Of a stretch of 63,346 nt of DNA, positions 19,117 through 28,577 are shown in pieces (positions within the stretch are counted from its first letter, which is position 1; each line of letters opens with the position of its first letter). Both the position numbers and the translations under genes were made by a program. The DNA comes from Porphyromonadaceae bacterium (lineage in GTDB: Bacteria > Bacteroidota > Bacteroidia > Bacteroidales > Dysgonomonadaceae), in assembly GCA_022840285.1 (NCBI GenBank), contig JALHIE010000016.1, positions 1 through 63,346 on the forward strand, written 5' to 3'. A model generated the notes under the pieces. The model was not told the origin of the DNA. It saw only the letters and a list, made by a program, of their open reading frames with translations, and did no database searches.

Positions 19117-20843
19117 TTACTTATGTATTCTTTTTTTCTGATTTTTTTGTTCAATGTTTTGGAATCGCTACCCAACTCCTTGGCTCTCTTCCATTGCTCC
19201 ACGGCTTTTTCCGTTTCACCCGTTACGGCAAGCACATCGCCATAATGTTCAAGAACTTCGGCCGAATGATCGTCCTTTCCATATTCAATCGCTTTCTCGA
19301 TATATATTTTCGCCACGGTATAGGCTCCCTGTTCAAACAAAATCCATCCATAGGTATCCAAATAAGTGGGGTTTGTGGGCTCAGCCTTGATGGTTATTCC
19401 ACTCATCTGCTCTGCCTTATCCAGATTCTTCCTCTCCAGCGACAGGTAATAACTGTAATTATTCAACACCGGCAGGTTTTGCGGATTCAGCTTCAGGGCT
19501 TTTTCGTAATTTTCGAAAGCAGCGTCGTTGTTTTTCAGTACATGGTGGATATCGCCGATTTGTCCGTAAAAGTCCGATTCGATCATCGGGCTTTGGAATT
19601 CGGCACTCACCAGACCCTGTTCGTAAATTGTCAACGCCTCCCGGTACTTCTTTTGTTGAAACGTGGCCAGCCCCTTGTAAAAGTAAAACTGCGGGGCAGT
19701 CGGAATGTTCTCTATTCCTGCCCCGGCAATTTCGATTACTTTATCGAGAGCAAGCGTATCCGGTAAAACGATGCGAAGCATTTGTTCGTATCCGGCGGGA
19801 TCGGCAGGATTGTCCTTGGTATAAATCTCAAACTGCGCCATCGCCCCTTTTTTATCCTCCTGCAACAGCAGCACATCACCATACATCATGTTGATGCGTG
19901 TATTGTTGGGATGTTGCTCAAACATCGACTGGAAAAAGGGATTCGCTGTTTTTATATCCTGCTGGCTCTGGCGCAATACGCCGATATAACGGGCCAACAG
20001 TTGAAGCTTTGTCTCCACTTCCATCTTACTGCTTGTGATGGCTTTTTGCAACTCCTCAACAGCAGCCGTTTTATTGTTGGTCTTTTCATAGTAATTCACC
20101 ATGGAGAGAATTAACGAGGGGTCGTCGGGATCGACCAGCCTTGCCTGTTGGTAATAGCCAAGTGCTTTTTCTGCCTGATTGTCCTGCAAATACAGGTCGC
20201 CCATGAGGAGCTTGTAACGGATATTATCTGGGTTTTTGTCGATGACCGACTGAATTTCTTCAAACGCCCGCTCCTTTTTATCCATCATGTTGTACAACCT
20301 GAACTTATTGAGCGTTATGGCATCTGAAACTCCGGTGTACTTTTGTAGCGTATCAAGTGACTGGATGGCCTTGTCGAGCTCTCCACCATCGCCATATGCA
20401 TTGGCAAGCTCAAAGTAGAGCTCCACTTTTTCGGGATAGGTCCTCAGCAGGTAATTGTATATCTCTATGACCTCTTCTTTCAGGTCAAGCTCTTTGCTCA
20501 ATCCGGCAAGGATCATGTTGTAGTAATAGTTGGCCGGATCCTGTTTCACCGCCTTTCGGAAAAGATCCAACGCCCTGTTTTTCTCCTCCAGGGAACTGTG
20601 GTAAGCTCCCAATTCCACCAGAACACTGGCGTTGGTGGAATCAATCGAATAACAGTGTTGAAGCAGATCGAAAGACTCGGCATATTTTCCCTGGGTTTTG
20701 GCGTTTATCGCTTCGTAAAAAAAGTAATCAAACTTTCTCCGGGTTGTCTCGTCCAGAATCAATCCTTCTTCCTGCGAAAAAAGGGTTAAAGGTAAAAGCA
20801 CGAGAGAAACGATGACGCCGCTTATGTATCTGTTGTAATTCAT
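19113..20843 (-). CDS. Secreted tetratricopeptide repeat protein
   Basis: The start is placed at ATG 20843 (MNYNRYISGVIVSLVLLPLTLF), giving a clear signal peptide and 576 residues; an earlier in-frame Met would hide this signal. The mature part is built of TPR repeats (for example KALGYYQQARLVDPDDPSL and AFENYEKALKLNPQNLPVLN). It overlaps the DUF4292 gene by 4 bases and follows dut after about 90 bases. The dut-TPR-DUF4292-EnvC order is, to my knowledge, recurrent in Bacteroidales and points to an envelope function. Confidence 0.85.
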   Translation of the reverse strand: MNYNRYISGVIVSLVLLPLTLFSQEEGLILDETTRRKFDYFFYEAINAKTQGKYAESFDLLQHCYSIDSTNASVLVELGAYHSSLEEKNRALDLFRKAVKQDPANYYYNMILAGLSKELDLKEEVIEIYNYLLRTYPEKVELYFELANAYGDGGELDKAIQSLDTLQKYTGVSDAITLNKFRLYNMMDKKERAFEEIQSVIDKNPDNIRYKLLMGDLYLQDNQAEKALGYYQQARLVDPDDPSLILSMVNYYEKTNNKTAAVEELQKAITSSKMEVETKLQLLARYIGVLRQSQQDIKTANPFFQSMFEQHPNNTRINMMYGDVLLLQEDKKGAMAQFEIYTKDNPADPAGYEQMLRIVLPDTLALDKVIEIAGAGIENIPTAPQFYFYKGLATFQQKKYREALTIYEQGLVSAEFQSPMIESDFYGQIGDIHHVLKNNDAAFENYEKALKLNPQNLPVLNNYSYYLSLERKNLDKAEQMSGITIKAEPTNPTYLDTYGWILFEQGAYTVAKIYIEKAIEYGKDDHSAEVLEHYGDVLAVTGETEKAVEQWKRAKELGSDSKTLNKKIRKKEYISK

Positions 20844-20932
20844 CCTTTTTAAATCTGATAATGTCCTGCCATTACAGGGCACAAGAATTGCACTTCTGTA
20901 TAACACACGTTTTGCCCCTTGTTACAAACCCT

Positions 20933-21367
20933 CTAATGCCTGCCTGTATGTCCGAATCCGCCGGAGCCTCTTTCCGTCTCATCCAAATCATCCACCTGCA
21001 ACCATTCTACCCGGGCATGCCGGGCAATTATCATCTGACAAATGCGTTCCCCGTCGTTAATGATAAAATCTTCGTCCGACAAATTTACCAAAATCACCCG
21101 GATTTCGCCCCGATAATCGGCATCGATCGTCCCCGGAGAATTTACGATTGAGATCCCGTGTTTGACAGCCAATCCGCTTCTCGGACGGATCTGCGCTTCG
21201 TAACCTTCGGGAAGCTGAATGTATATCCCGGTGGGGATAAGCGACCGTTGCAGCGGCCTCAACGTAACCGGTTCGTCTATGTTGGCCCGCAAATCCATGC
21301 CGGCAGACAATACCGTAGCGTACCCGGGTAGTGAATGTTTCGATTTATTGACAATTTTAACCTGCAT
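20933..21367 (-). CDS. dut: dUTP diphosphatase
   Basis: The enzyme hydrolyses dUTP to dUMP, preventing uracil incorporation and feeding dTMP synthesis. The 144-residue protein shows the trimeric dUTPase motifs: GMDLRA near residue 25, RPRSGLAVKHGI (about 62-73), GTIDADYRGEI (about 80-90), and the C-terminal RGSGGFGHTG arm that closes over the active site. It is complete and is the first gene of the minus-strand envelope run. Confidence 0.96.
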   Translation of the reverse strand: MQVKIVNKSKHSLPGYATVLSAGMDLRANIDEPVTLRPLQRSLIPTGIYIQLPEGYEAQIRPRSGLAVKHGISIVNSPGTIDADYRGEIRVILVNLSDEDFIINDGERICQMIIARHARVEWLQVDDLDETERGSGGFGHTGRH

Positions 21368-21531
21368 AATATCCTAGGGAATAGACTACAAAAACGGATT
21401 TTGTTTAAACCTGCGAATTTAGTCATTTATGAGCAAATATTTGTCGAATTGATAAAATTTAAGGAAATTGGGTCACCTAAAAAACGGTTTAATTTTTGTG
21501 AGCAATTATTTTCGTGGAGTAAAAAATTGCA

Positions 21532-21539
21532 TATCTTTG
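21532..21539 (+). promoter_or_regulatory. -7 promoter element immediately before the 21547 gene
   Basis: TATCTTTG ends only 7 bases before the ATG at 21547. The transcript would start about 3-4 bases before the start codon, so this mRNA may be leaderless or nearly so. Confidence 0.5.
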
Positions 21540-21546
21540 TAACGCT

Positions 21547-22272
21547 ATGAGCCAACAAGACGATTTATTGAAGAATTTACGCCAGACGCTCAGCGAACAA
21601 GGTATTGAATCGTTTCACGTGCTGGAAGACCTGGTCCCCATTGAAGAACAGATGGAATATTTCCGTTATTTCGACCAGCTGAGACGGGAGAACTCTCCTT
21701 TTGTACGCGATGAAGAAATTGCTATCCTTTTTTCTGCCGATGAAACCATTGAAAGAAAGAAAAAAAGCTTGTCGAGACTGGCATCCATTCCTGATGTCGG
21801 CGCGTACCGGGCAATCGAGACCTATCACAGCAGTCCGCTCGAGCCGGAACTGTTCAACTGGTCGTCTATGTCCTTGGTTGGTAGCCGGATAATTTTAAGT
21901 TCAGACCTGTCTGGTCAGCAACAGATTTATGTTTCTTCGGGACTGGGCGGTCACGAGAAAAAACTTCGTTTCTTTGGTTTATTTACTACTACCGATCGCC
22001 GTCCTCTGACCGATTTGCAAAAAGAGATTGTGGACCGGGAGTTTCGCTTCCAGCTTAAGCTGGCCGACGTGGAAATTGAAAAATTCGACATGAAAGACAA
22101 CTATTTCACCTTGTTGATGCTTTTTCCCCTCGATGCTGACGTTCGCTCAGGTATCAATGCCGCCTTAAACGAAATAAACCAATACGGCAATTTCCTGGAT
22201 CCGAAATTTTTATTTACCAACGTTAAAATACTGTCAGACAGCGAAATTAAGCAATTGCTGGAGAAAAATTGA
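21547..22272 (+). CDS. Uncharacterised cytosolic protein
   Basis: I do not recognise this 241-residue protein. It has no signal peptide or membrane segment and is rich in charged residues, with a helical N-terminus (about 1-50, LLKNLRQTLSEQ) and an alternating hydrophobic second half (KLRFFGLFTTTDRRPLTD, YFTLLMLFPLDADV). A strong -7 element directly precedes the ATG and there is no alternative Met before residue 37. It stands alone between dut (divergent) and the PUL regulator. Good codon use and a clean promoter make it a real gene; no function can be given. Confidence 0.7.
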   Translation: MSQQDDLLKNLRQTLSEQGIESFHVLEDLVPIEEQMEYFRYFDQLRRENSPFVRDEEIAILFSADETIERKKKSLSRLASIPDVGAYRAIETYHSSPLEPELFNWSSMSLVGSRIILSSDLSGQQQIYVSSGLGGHEKKLRFFGLFTTTDRRPLTDLQKEIVDREFRFQLKLADVEIEKFDMKDNYFTLLMLFPLDADVRSGINAALNEINQYGNFLDPKFLFTNVKILSDSEIKQLLEKN

Positions 22273-22330
22273 TCCGATCATTGGTTATTCCCGGTTGAAA
22301 CCGCTTACAAATTAATTATGCGCAAGAAAT

Positions 22331-25204
22331 ATGAAACCTTTGCTTGTCCAACAGGTTGTGCTGATGCTCGTAACGGTAAATACCTGCCGGTTATGTTTTC
22401 CACAAGACATACCTTTTGTTCCTCCTGCATTCAACTACACAACCCACAACTATAGCGCCGGAAATCAAAATTGGGCCGTCGCGCAGGGGAAGAACCGGGT
22501 GATCTACGTCGGCAATGATCACGGTTTACTGAGTTTCGACGGCGTGAACTGGAAACTGACTCCGCTTCCCAACCATTTGTCTGTCAAATCGCTATTTATA
22601 GACCGTGAACCGGGTGAAGAGAAGATTTATGTTGGATCTTTTGAGGAATTCGGTTTTTTTCAAAAAAACGAAAAAAACGAACTCCGCTATCACTCCCTAA
22701 AACACCTGATAAAGGACTTTACACTTTACAACGATGAAGTTTGGACGATCAACAAGCTGGGAAGCCGTATTTTTTTTCAAACGTTTTCCTCCTATTTCAT
22801 TTACAACGAATCCGACAACTCACTAAAAGTTGAAAAACCCTTTCCTGCACCGCTCTATTTCTTTACGGCAGAGAATACGCTTTACGCACAATTCATCGAC
22901 GAGCACTTCTATGTTTTCGACGGAAATCAGTTCAGGCTACTCCTTACAAGAGACAAATTAAACAACGACCACGTTGTATCGGTTTTGCCGTTCAACGGCG
23001 AACTTTACCTGATAACCACAAAAAGCGGGATCTATTCTTTTGACCTCACAACCAAAAACCTGTCTCGTAGAAAAACGACCGTAGACAATGAGTTAAAAAG
23101 CGAAACTGTAAACCGCGTAACCCCATTGTCGGACTCCGTTTATGTGTTGGGCACGCTAAAACATGGCCTTTACGCCTTAAAAACAGACGGTTCCCTGCTC
23201 TGGCAGCTTAACCGGGACAACGGACTTTACAACAACACGGTATTGGGTTTGTTTACCGATGAAGATAAAAATCTTTGGGCAGCGCTCGACAACGGCGTTT
23301 CCCACATCCGAACCAATTCTCCCCTTTCTTTTTTTGAACCGAAAAATATCCACATCGGGCTGGTGGAAGATATCCTCATCAAGGACAATCAACTGTACGT
23401 AGCCACCAATCAGGGTATTTATGCCTATGACGACCGGCAAAAAAAGATCTACCAACTCCCCGACTTCAACATTCAATCGTGGTTTATCCGGAATTTTGAC
23501 AACCAGATTATTACCGGTAACAATACCGGAACATCCTTTATCGTGGACAATAGAAAAAAAGAGCTTCCCGAAGAGAGTACAGGCGGCACGGATATAAAAG
23601 CCATGAGGATTCATAACCGGGATTTTCTACTGGAGTCAACCTATACAGCCCTTCAGGTATATTTCCGGAACACCGGCGGCCAATGGATATACAGTCATAA
23701 GATCGAAAACTTCTTCGACCTGATTAATCAGATCGAACAGGATCATGCCGGAAACATTTGGGCAAGCCATATGTACAAAGGCGTTTATCGGTTGCGGCTC
23801 GATGAACAGTTGCGACGGATTCTATTGCGGGAGTTTTATCCGGCCTTGGACAGCACCGCCGCGTCAACGAAACCCATCCGCACCATGAAACTGAGGGGAC
23901 GGATGGTGTTTACCAACGGAAATGCATTTTATACGTACGATGATATTGCGCAAAAAATTGTTCTTTTTGACCCGTTGAATCGGGAACTCCATCAGCTTAC
24001 CGATACGAGAACCATCGTCTCCATTACCGATACAACATTTTGGTTTCTCAGGCCAGAAGAATACACGCTGGTCAAATTTACATCGGGAAAATACCGCATT
24101 TCCGACAGGGTTCCTTTCGGTATTCTGAACAACCCCCCAAATACGGGAAGGGGAAACATGTACGTGGGTGAAGACAACGTATCCTATTTCTGCCTAAACG
24201 GTGGAATCGGAAAATATAACCTCTGCGACAATTTTCGCACAAACTTGCCCGGTCTCAGAATCTCAAAAATCCAGAGTTACAACCGCAACGACGACATTCC
24301 AAACAACCTGCCGGTCAACAATAGGAATGTGATCAATTTTTCGGAGAACAACCTTACGTTCGAATTCCAATACCCCGATTACAGCAAAAAAAAATTCACC
24401 GTGGAGTGTTTTCTGGAAAATTACGATACCCGCTGGATAGCAACCGCTCCGGATTTTACCATAACTTATCCCAATTTGCCGGCTAATTCCTATGTATTGA
24501 ATTCAAGGGTGTTGAACGACATGGGTGAAATCCTTTCAACCTTGTCTGTTCCGTTTCAAATTAAAAATCCGTGGTACAAAACCACACCGGCCCTTGTGTT
24601 TTACCTCTTACTGGCCGGATTTTTGCTCGCATACCTTATCAGGGGATACATCCGGATGATTATCAAGAGAAAGAATAAAATATTTGCACAACGGGAAAAA
24701 GAAAGAACCGCACAGTTGGCCCGCCAGGAGAAACTTATTGCAGAGATGAAAAGCGAAAAACTGCAAAGTGAACTGATATACAAAAGCAAAGAACTGGCCA
24801 ACGCCACCCTGATGGTCATCAACCACCAGGAGTTGCTCAATAAATTGAAAAAAGAAATACAGGAAAACATCCGGACCGGAAGATTATACCGTTCCAACGG
24901 ATCCAGTCTCGTTAAAATGATCGACAGCAACCTGTCGGGAGAGGATGAATGGACTCTTTTCCAGGAAAACTTTGACCTTATTCACGAGAACTTCTTTCGC
25001 AAACTGGCCGAGAGATACCCCGTATTAACACCGGGTGATCTACGCCTTTGTGCTCTTCTCCGCCTGAACTATTCATCGAAAGAGATCGCAAAGATGCTGA
25101 ACCTGACACTGCGTGGGGTTGAAGCAGCCCGTTACCGTTTAAGAAAAAAACTTAACCTTGAAGAGGACGAAAACCTGGTATCATTTGTGATTAATTTCTC
25201 TTGA
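22331..25204 (+). CDS. Membrane-anchored propeller/Y_Y_Y/LuxR-type regulator (SusR-like)
   Basis: The 957-residue protein has a signal peptide, a periplasmic beta-propeller region (about 35-660, repeats such as NRVIYVGNDHGLLSFDG and KNLWAALDNGVSHI), a Y_Y_Y domain (about 680-745), one membrane span (about 757-780), a coiled coil, and a C-terminal LuxR-like helix-turn-helix (about 895-945, NYSSKEIAKMLNLTLRGVEAARYRLRKKL). There is no kinase or receiver domain, so it would bind a glycan outside and DNA inside in one chain. It lies directly upstream of the SusC gene and is the obvious candidate to control it. Confidence 0.85.
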   Translation: MKPLLVQQVVLMLVTVNTCRLCFPQDIPFVPPAFNYTTHNYSAGNQNWAVAQGKNRVIYVGNDHGLLSFDGVNWKLTPLPNHLSVKSLFIDREPGEEKIYVGSFEEFGFFQKNEKNELRYHSLKHLIKDFTLYNDEVWTINKLGSRIFFQTFSSYFIYNESDNSLKVEKPFPAPLYFFTAENTLYAQFIDEHFYVFDGNQFRLLLTRDKLNNDHVVSVLPFNGELYLITTKSGIYSFDLTTKNLSRRKTTVDNELKSETVNRVTPLSDSVYVLGTLKHGLYALKTDGSLLWQLNRDNGLYNNTVLGLFTDEDKNLWAALDNGVSHIRTNSPLSFFEPKNIHIGLVEDILIKDNQLYVATNQGIYAYDDRQKKIYQLPDFNIQSWFIRNFDNQIITGNNTGTSFIVDNRKKELPEESTGGTDIKAMRIHNRDFLLESTYTALQVYFRNTGGQWIYSHKIENFFDLINQIEQDHAGNIWASHMYKGVYRLRLDEQLRRILLREFYPALDSTAASTKPIRTMKLRGRMVFTNGNAFYTYDDIAQKIVLFDPLNRELHQLTDTRTIVSITDTTFWFLRPEEYTLVKFTSGKYRISDRVPFGILNNPPNTGRGNMYVGEDNVSYFCLNGGIGKYNLCDNFRTNLPGLRISKIQSYNRNDDIPNNLPVNNRNVINFSENNLTFEFQYPDYSKKKFTVECFLENYDTRWIATAPDFTITYPNLPANSYVLNSRVLNDMGEILSTLSVPFQIKNPWYKTTPALVFYLLLAGFLLAYLIRGYIRMIIKRKNKIFAQREKERTAQLARQEKLIAEMKSEKLQSELIYKSKELANATLMVINHQELLNKLKKEIQENIRTGRLYRSNGSSLVKMIDSNLSGEDEWTLFQENFDLIHENFFRKLAERYPVLTPGDLRLCALLRLNYSSKEIAKMLNLTLRGVEAARYRLRKKLNLEEDENLVSFVINFS

Positions 25205-25416
25205 ACACTTCGTTTTATCGTATTATAAACACTTATTTAACCTACTTATATACTGATTTATATATACAGCAAGCGTATATAAACAGTACCCTTTAAAAAC
25301 ATGTTATACAACATAACGTAATTTTAATGAGGTACATTATGGTGTATGCGCGTAAAATGATGTTAACTTGGTGCAAAAACTTGATTGTTTATAACAAATT
25401 TAAAGCATTTGAATCC
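25205..25416 (+). promoter_or_regulatory. PUL control region upstream of susC
   Basis: This 212-base gap is strongly AT-rich, with closely spaced TATATA runs (25246-25281) and a short dyad GTTAT-acaac-ATAAC at 25303-25317. It must contain the PUL promoter, and possibly the operator of the adjacent LuxR-type regulator. I found no clean TTTG/TAnnTTTG pair, which fits an activator-dependent promoter. Limits are the flanking genes. Confidence 0.35.
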
Positions 25417-28400
25417 ATGAAATTAAAAAACAGCTTCATTCTTTGCTTTCTGTTATTTTTTATTGGCCTATCCGCCCAGCAGCCAGTAACCGTCTCGGGA
25501 ACGGTAACAGAAGAAGCCACCGGTGACCCTGCGATTGGGGTTACCGTATTGGTGAAAGGTACGGCCAACGGAACGGTTACCGGTATCAATGGGGATTACA
25601 CGCTGCCGAATGTACCTGCCAACGCAACATTAGTGTTCAGCTATATAGGCATGCTGACCGTTGAGGAGAATGTAAACGGGCGGTCGACCATCAACATCTC
25701 CATGCTGGAAGATGTCCAGGCCCTGGACGAAGTAGTGGTGATCGGGTACGGCACGGCACGAAAAAGGGATTTAACCGGTTCAATCGTCAGCGTGAGCGCC
25801 AGTGAAATAGCGGACAGGCCGTCGGCAAATCCGTTGGCTTCGCTACAGGGAAAAGTTGCCGGTGTACAGATAGTGAACACCGGGCGTGCGGGACAGGATC
25901 CCGAGATTCGTATCCGGGGAACAAACTCCATCAACGGATACAAGCCGCTATACATAGTGGACGGGCTATTTTCGGACAACATCAGCCACATCAACCCATC
26001 GGACGTTGAATCGATGGAGATATTAAAAGACCCGTCCTCGTTGGCCATTTTTGGAGTGCGCGGTGCCAACGGAGTCATTATCATCACGACGAAAAAGGCA
26101 AAAATGGGCCAAACCATTGTCAACCTGAACACCTCTTTCGGGTTTAAGGAGATATACGACAGAATCGACCTGACAACTGCTGCCCAGTTTAAGGAGCTCT
26201 ACGACGAGCAACGCAATAATCAGGGCGCACAGCCGTATAACTACAGCCATTGGGGAGCAGACACAGACTGGCAGGACGAGATGTTCCAGTCCGGATTTAT
26301 TACGAACAACAACATCAGCATAACCGGATCCGGGGAGAGAAGCAGGTTCTACATGGGATTGGGTTACACTTCGGAAGAAGGCTCCATCCAAACCGAGAAA
26401 TTTTCGAAAATTACCGTAAACCTCAGCAGCGAATACAACGTTACCGATTTCTTGAAATTCGGGTTCCAGGTAAACGGTGCGAAGAGCAAGACCCCCGACG
26501 CCAAGGGAGTAGGATCCATTGTGAGGGCAGCTCCCATTGCTCCGACATTTTACGACTACACAGATCCGTTGACCGATAAGACAGAACGTCTGCTGCACAC
26601 CATGCCTGAATTTCAACGCGCTCAACTGTGGAATCCGTTGGTTGAAACGCACATTCGGGGCAACCACAACCTGGGGGTGAACCACCGGGTGGCAGGAAAC
26701 ATCTATGGCGAACTGAAATTCCTGAAAAACTTCACCTACAGAACGACTTTGTCACTGGATTACGCGATAAACGAAGCGCGTGCTTTTTCGCCGGTCGTCT
26801 ATTTTTACAATCCCGATATTCCGGGCAAGGAAAATGTTCAGGACAGACAATCCGTCTCGCAATTGAAGTCGACGGAGTATGCTGCGCAGGGCGATCACAT
26901 CCTGACATACCAGAACACATTTGACGACCTGCATTCACTTACCGTGATGGGCGGTATAACGACCAATTACCGCGAATTCTCGTTACTGGAAGGTGAACGC
27001 AGCGAACTGCTGGATAAAATATATTTTTCTATACCCAACGAGAATCACGACAAATGGTGGTTGACAGCATTGAATTCGGACGGTGCAAAAAATCAGTACG
27101 ATAGCGACAAGAACCATCAATGGAGACGGTTCACAATGTCTTATCTCCTACGGGGACTGTACAGTTACGACAACCGCTATTTATTGAACGGTTCTTTCCG
27201 GCGCGACGGCTCATCGGTGTTCCGCGGAGTGGGAAATACGTGGGAAAACTTCTATTCTTTCGGAACCGCATGGGTGGTCTCGGAAGAAGATTTTATGAAA
27301 GAGCAGCAGGTTATCGACTACCTGAAAGTGAAAGGATCCTGGGGAGTCCTGGGAACAGAAAATACCGGAAGAAGCGTTTATCCTACGTATCCGGAGCTCA
27401 CTTCGGTGGGGAGTGCCGTGTTTGGTCCGAACGAAAACATAATCCCGGGATACACGAAAATCTACAACGTTCAGGAGTTGAAATGGGAGAAAACCTATTC
27501 GTGGGAAGCAGGAGTTGAAATAAATTTGCTCAACCGGAGGTTGAGGGTCGAACCGGTTTACTACAACAAGAGGACCAAGGACATCATTGTATTGCTCGAT
27601 TCGCGCGGAGGAGCTTTTAACTCGCTGGAAAACCTGGGAGATATCGAAAACAGGGGAATGGAGTTAACCGCCTTGTGGAACGATAAAATCGGAGAATCGG
27701 GATTTACCTATTCTGTCGGGGCCAACCTGACTACCATCAAAAACAAGGTTATATCCCTTGGACGTGATGAGGGGGATGCTATTTATGAAGGTATGGCAAG
27801 AACGGTTGCCGGTTACCCGATTGCTTATTTTTACGGCTATCAGGTAAACGGAATCTATCAAAACAACGAAGATATCAGGCAGTCGGAGCCCAACAATGTA
27901 TTTGCCGTAAAACCCGGAGATTTAAAGTTTAAGGATGTAGATGGAAACGGAACGATCGATCAGGATGACAGGACCATGATCGGGAAGCCGACACCTGACT
28001 ACACCTATGGCTTGAACGTTAGCATAGCCTACAAGGGGGTGGATCTCGGAGTGGACATGATGGGTGTTTACGGGAATGAAATCTACCGGGATTGGGACAC
28101 CTCGTCGTTCGCTCAATTCAATTACCTGACCAAACGCATGTACAGGTGGAACGGTGAGGGGACATCCAACTGGGAACCCATTTTGGACCCGAGCAGAGCC
28201 ATCAACCGGGCCTATTCAAGTTATTACATCGAAGACGGAAGTTTCTTCCGCCTGCGTAACCTTCAACTGGGATACACTTTCCCCGAACATTTATTGAACA
28301 AGCTTTACCTGAAATCGCTGCGTATTTATGCCAATGTCCAGAACATGAAGACCTGGCACAAAAACACGGGATATACTCCGGAAATCGGAGGAAGCGCCGT

Positions 28401-28473
28401 AAGATCGGGAGTTGATGGAGGTACTTATCCCATGCCGGCAGTCTATACGTTCGGATTGAACCTGACGTTCTAA
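25417..28473 (+). CDS. SusC/RagA-type TonB-dependent outer-membrane transporter
   Basis: The start at ATG 25417 gives a clean signal peptide (MKLKNSFILCFLLFFIGLSAQ) and 1018 residues. An N-terminal carboxypeptidase-regulatory-like domain (VSGTVTEEATGDPAIGVTV, about 25-105) is followed by the TonB box DEVVVIGYGT, the plug (about 110-230, with IRGTNSINGYKPLYIVDG), and a 22-stranded barrel ending in an aromatic residue. It would import oligosaccharides using TonB energy. The SusD partner follows after 104 bases. The longer frame from 25327 would mask the signal sequence. Confidence 0.95.
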   Translation: MKLKNSFILCFLLFFIGLSAQQPVTVSGTVTEEATGDPAIGVTVLVKGTANGTVTGINGDYTLPNVPANATLVFSYIGMLTVEENVNGRSTINISMLEDVQALDEVVVIGYGTARKRDLTGSIVSVSASEIADRPSANPLASLQGKVAGVQIVNTGRAGQDPEIRIRGTNSINGYKPLYIVDGLFSDNISHINPSDVESMEILKDPSSLAIFGVRGANGVIIITTKKAKMGQTIVNLNTSFGFKEIYDRIDLTTAAQFKELYDEQRNNQGAQPYNYSHWGADTDWQDEMFQSGFITNNNISITGSGERSRFYMGLGYTSEEGSIQTEKFSKITVNLSSEYNVTDFLKFGFQVNGAKSKTPDAKGVGSIVRAAPIAPTFYDYTDPLTDKTERLLHTMPEFQRAQLWNPLVETHIRGNHNLGVNHRVAGNIYGELKFLKNFTYRTTLSLDYAINEARAFSPVVYFYNPDIPGKENVQDRQSVSQLKSTEYAAQGDHILTYQNTFDDLHSLTVMGGITTNYREFSLLEGERSELLDKIYFSIPNENHDKWWLTALNSDGAKNQYDSDKNHQWRRFTMSYLLRGLYSYDNRYLLNGSFRRDGSSVFRGVGNTWENFYSFGTAWVVSEEDFMKEQQVIDYLKVKGSWGVLGTENTGRSVYPTYPELTSVGSAVFGPNENIIPGYTKIYNVQELKWEKTYSWEAGVEINLLNRRLRVEPVYYNKRTKDIIVLLDSRGGAFNSLENLGDIENRGMELTALWNDKIGESGFTYSVGANLTTIKNKVISLGRDEGDAIYEGMARTVAGYPIAYFYGYQVNGIYQNNEDIRQSEPNNVFAVKPGDLKFKDVDGNGTIDQDDRTMIGKPTPDYTYGLNVSIAYKGVDLGVDMMGVYGNEIYRDWDTSSFAQFNYLTKRMYRWNGEGTSNWEPILDPSRAINRAYSSYYIEDGSFFRLRNLQLGYTFPEHLLNKLYLKSLRIYANVQNMKTWHKNTGYTPEIGGSAVRSGVDGGTYPMPAVYTFGLNLTF

Positions 28474-28577
28474 ACAACTGCAGGCATATCGGAAACGAAC
28501 ACATAAACCGGTTGCTTCCGGGCATATGTTTACCGCAAGTTACTGAAAGCTTAACCAAGAAATAAAAAACAAATTGT

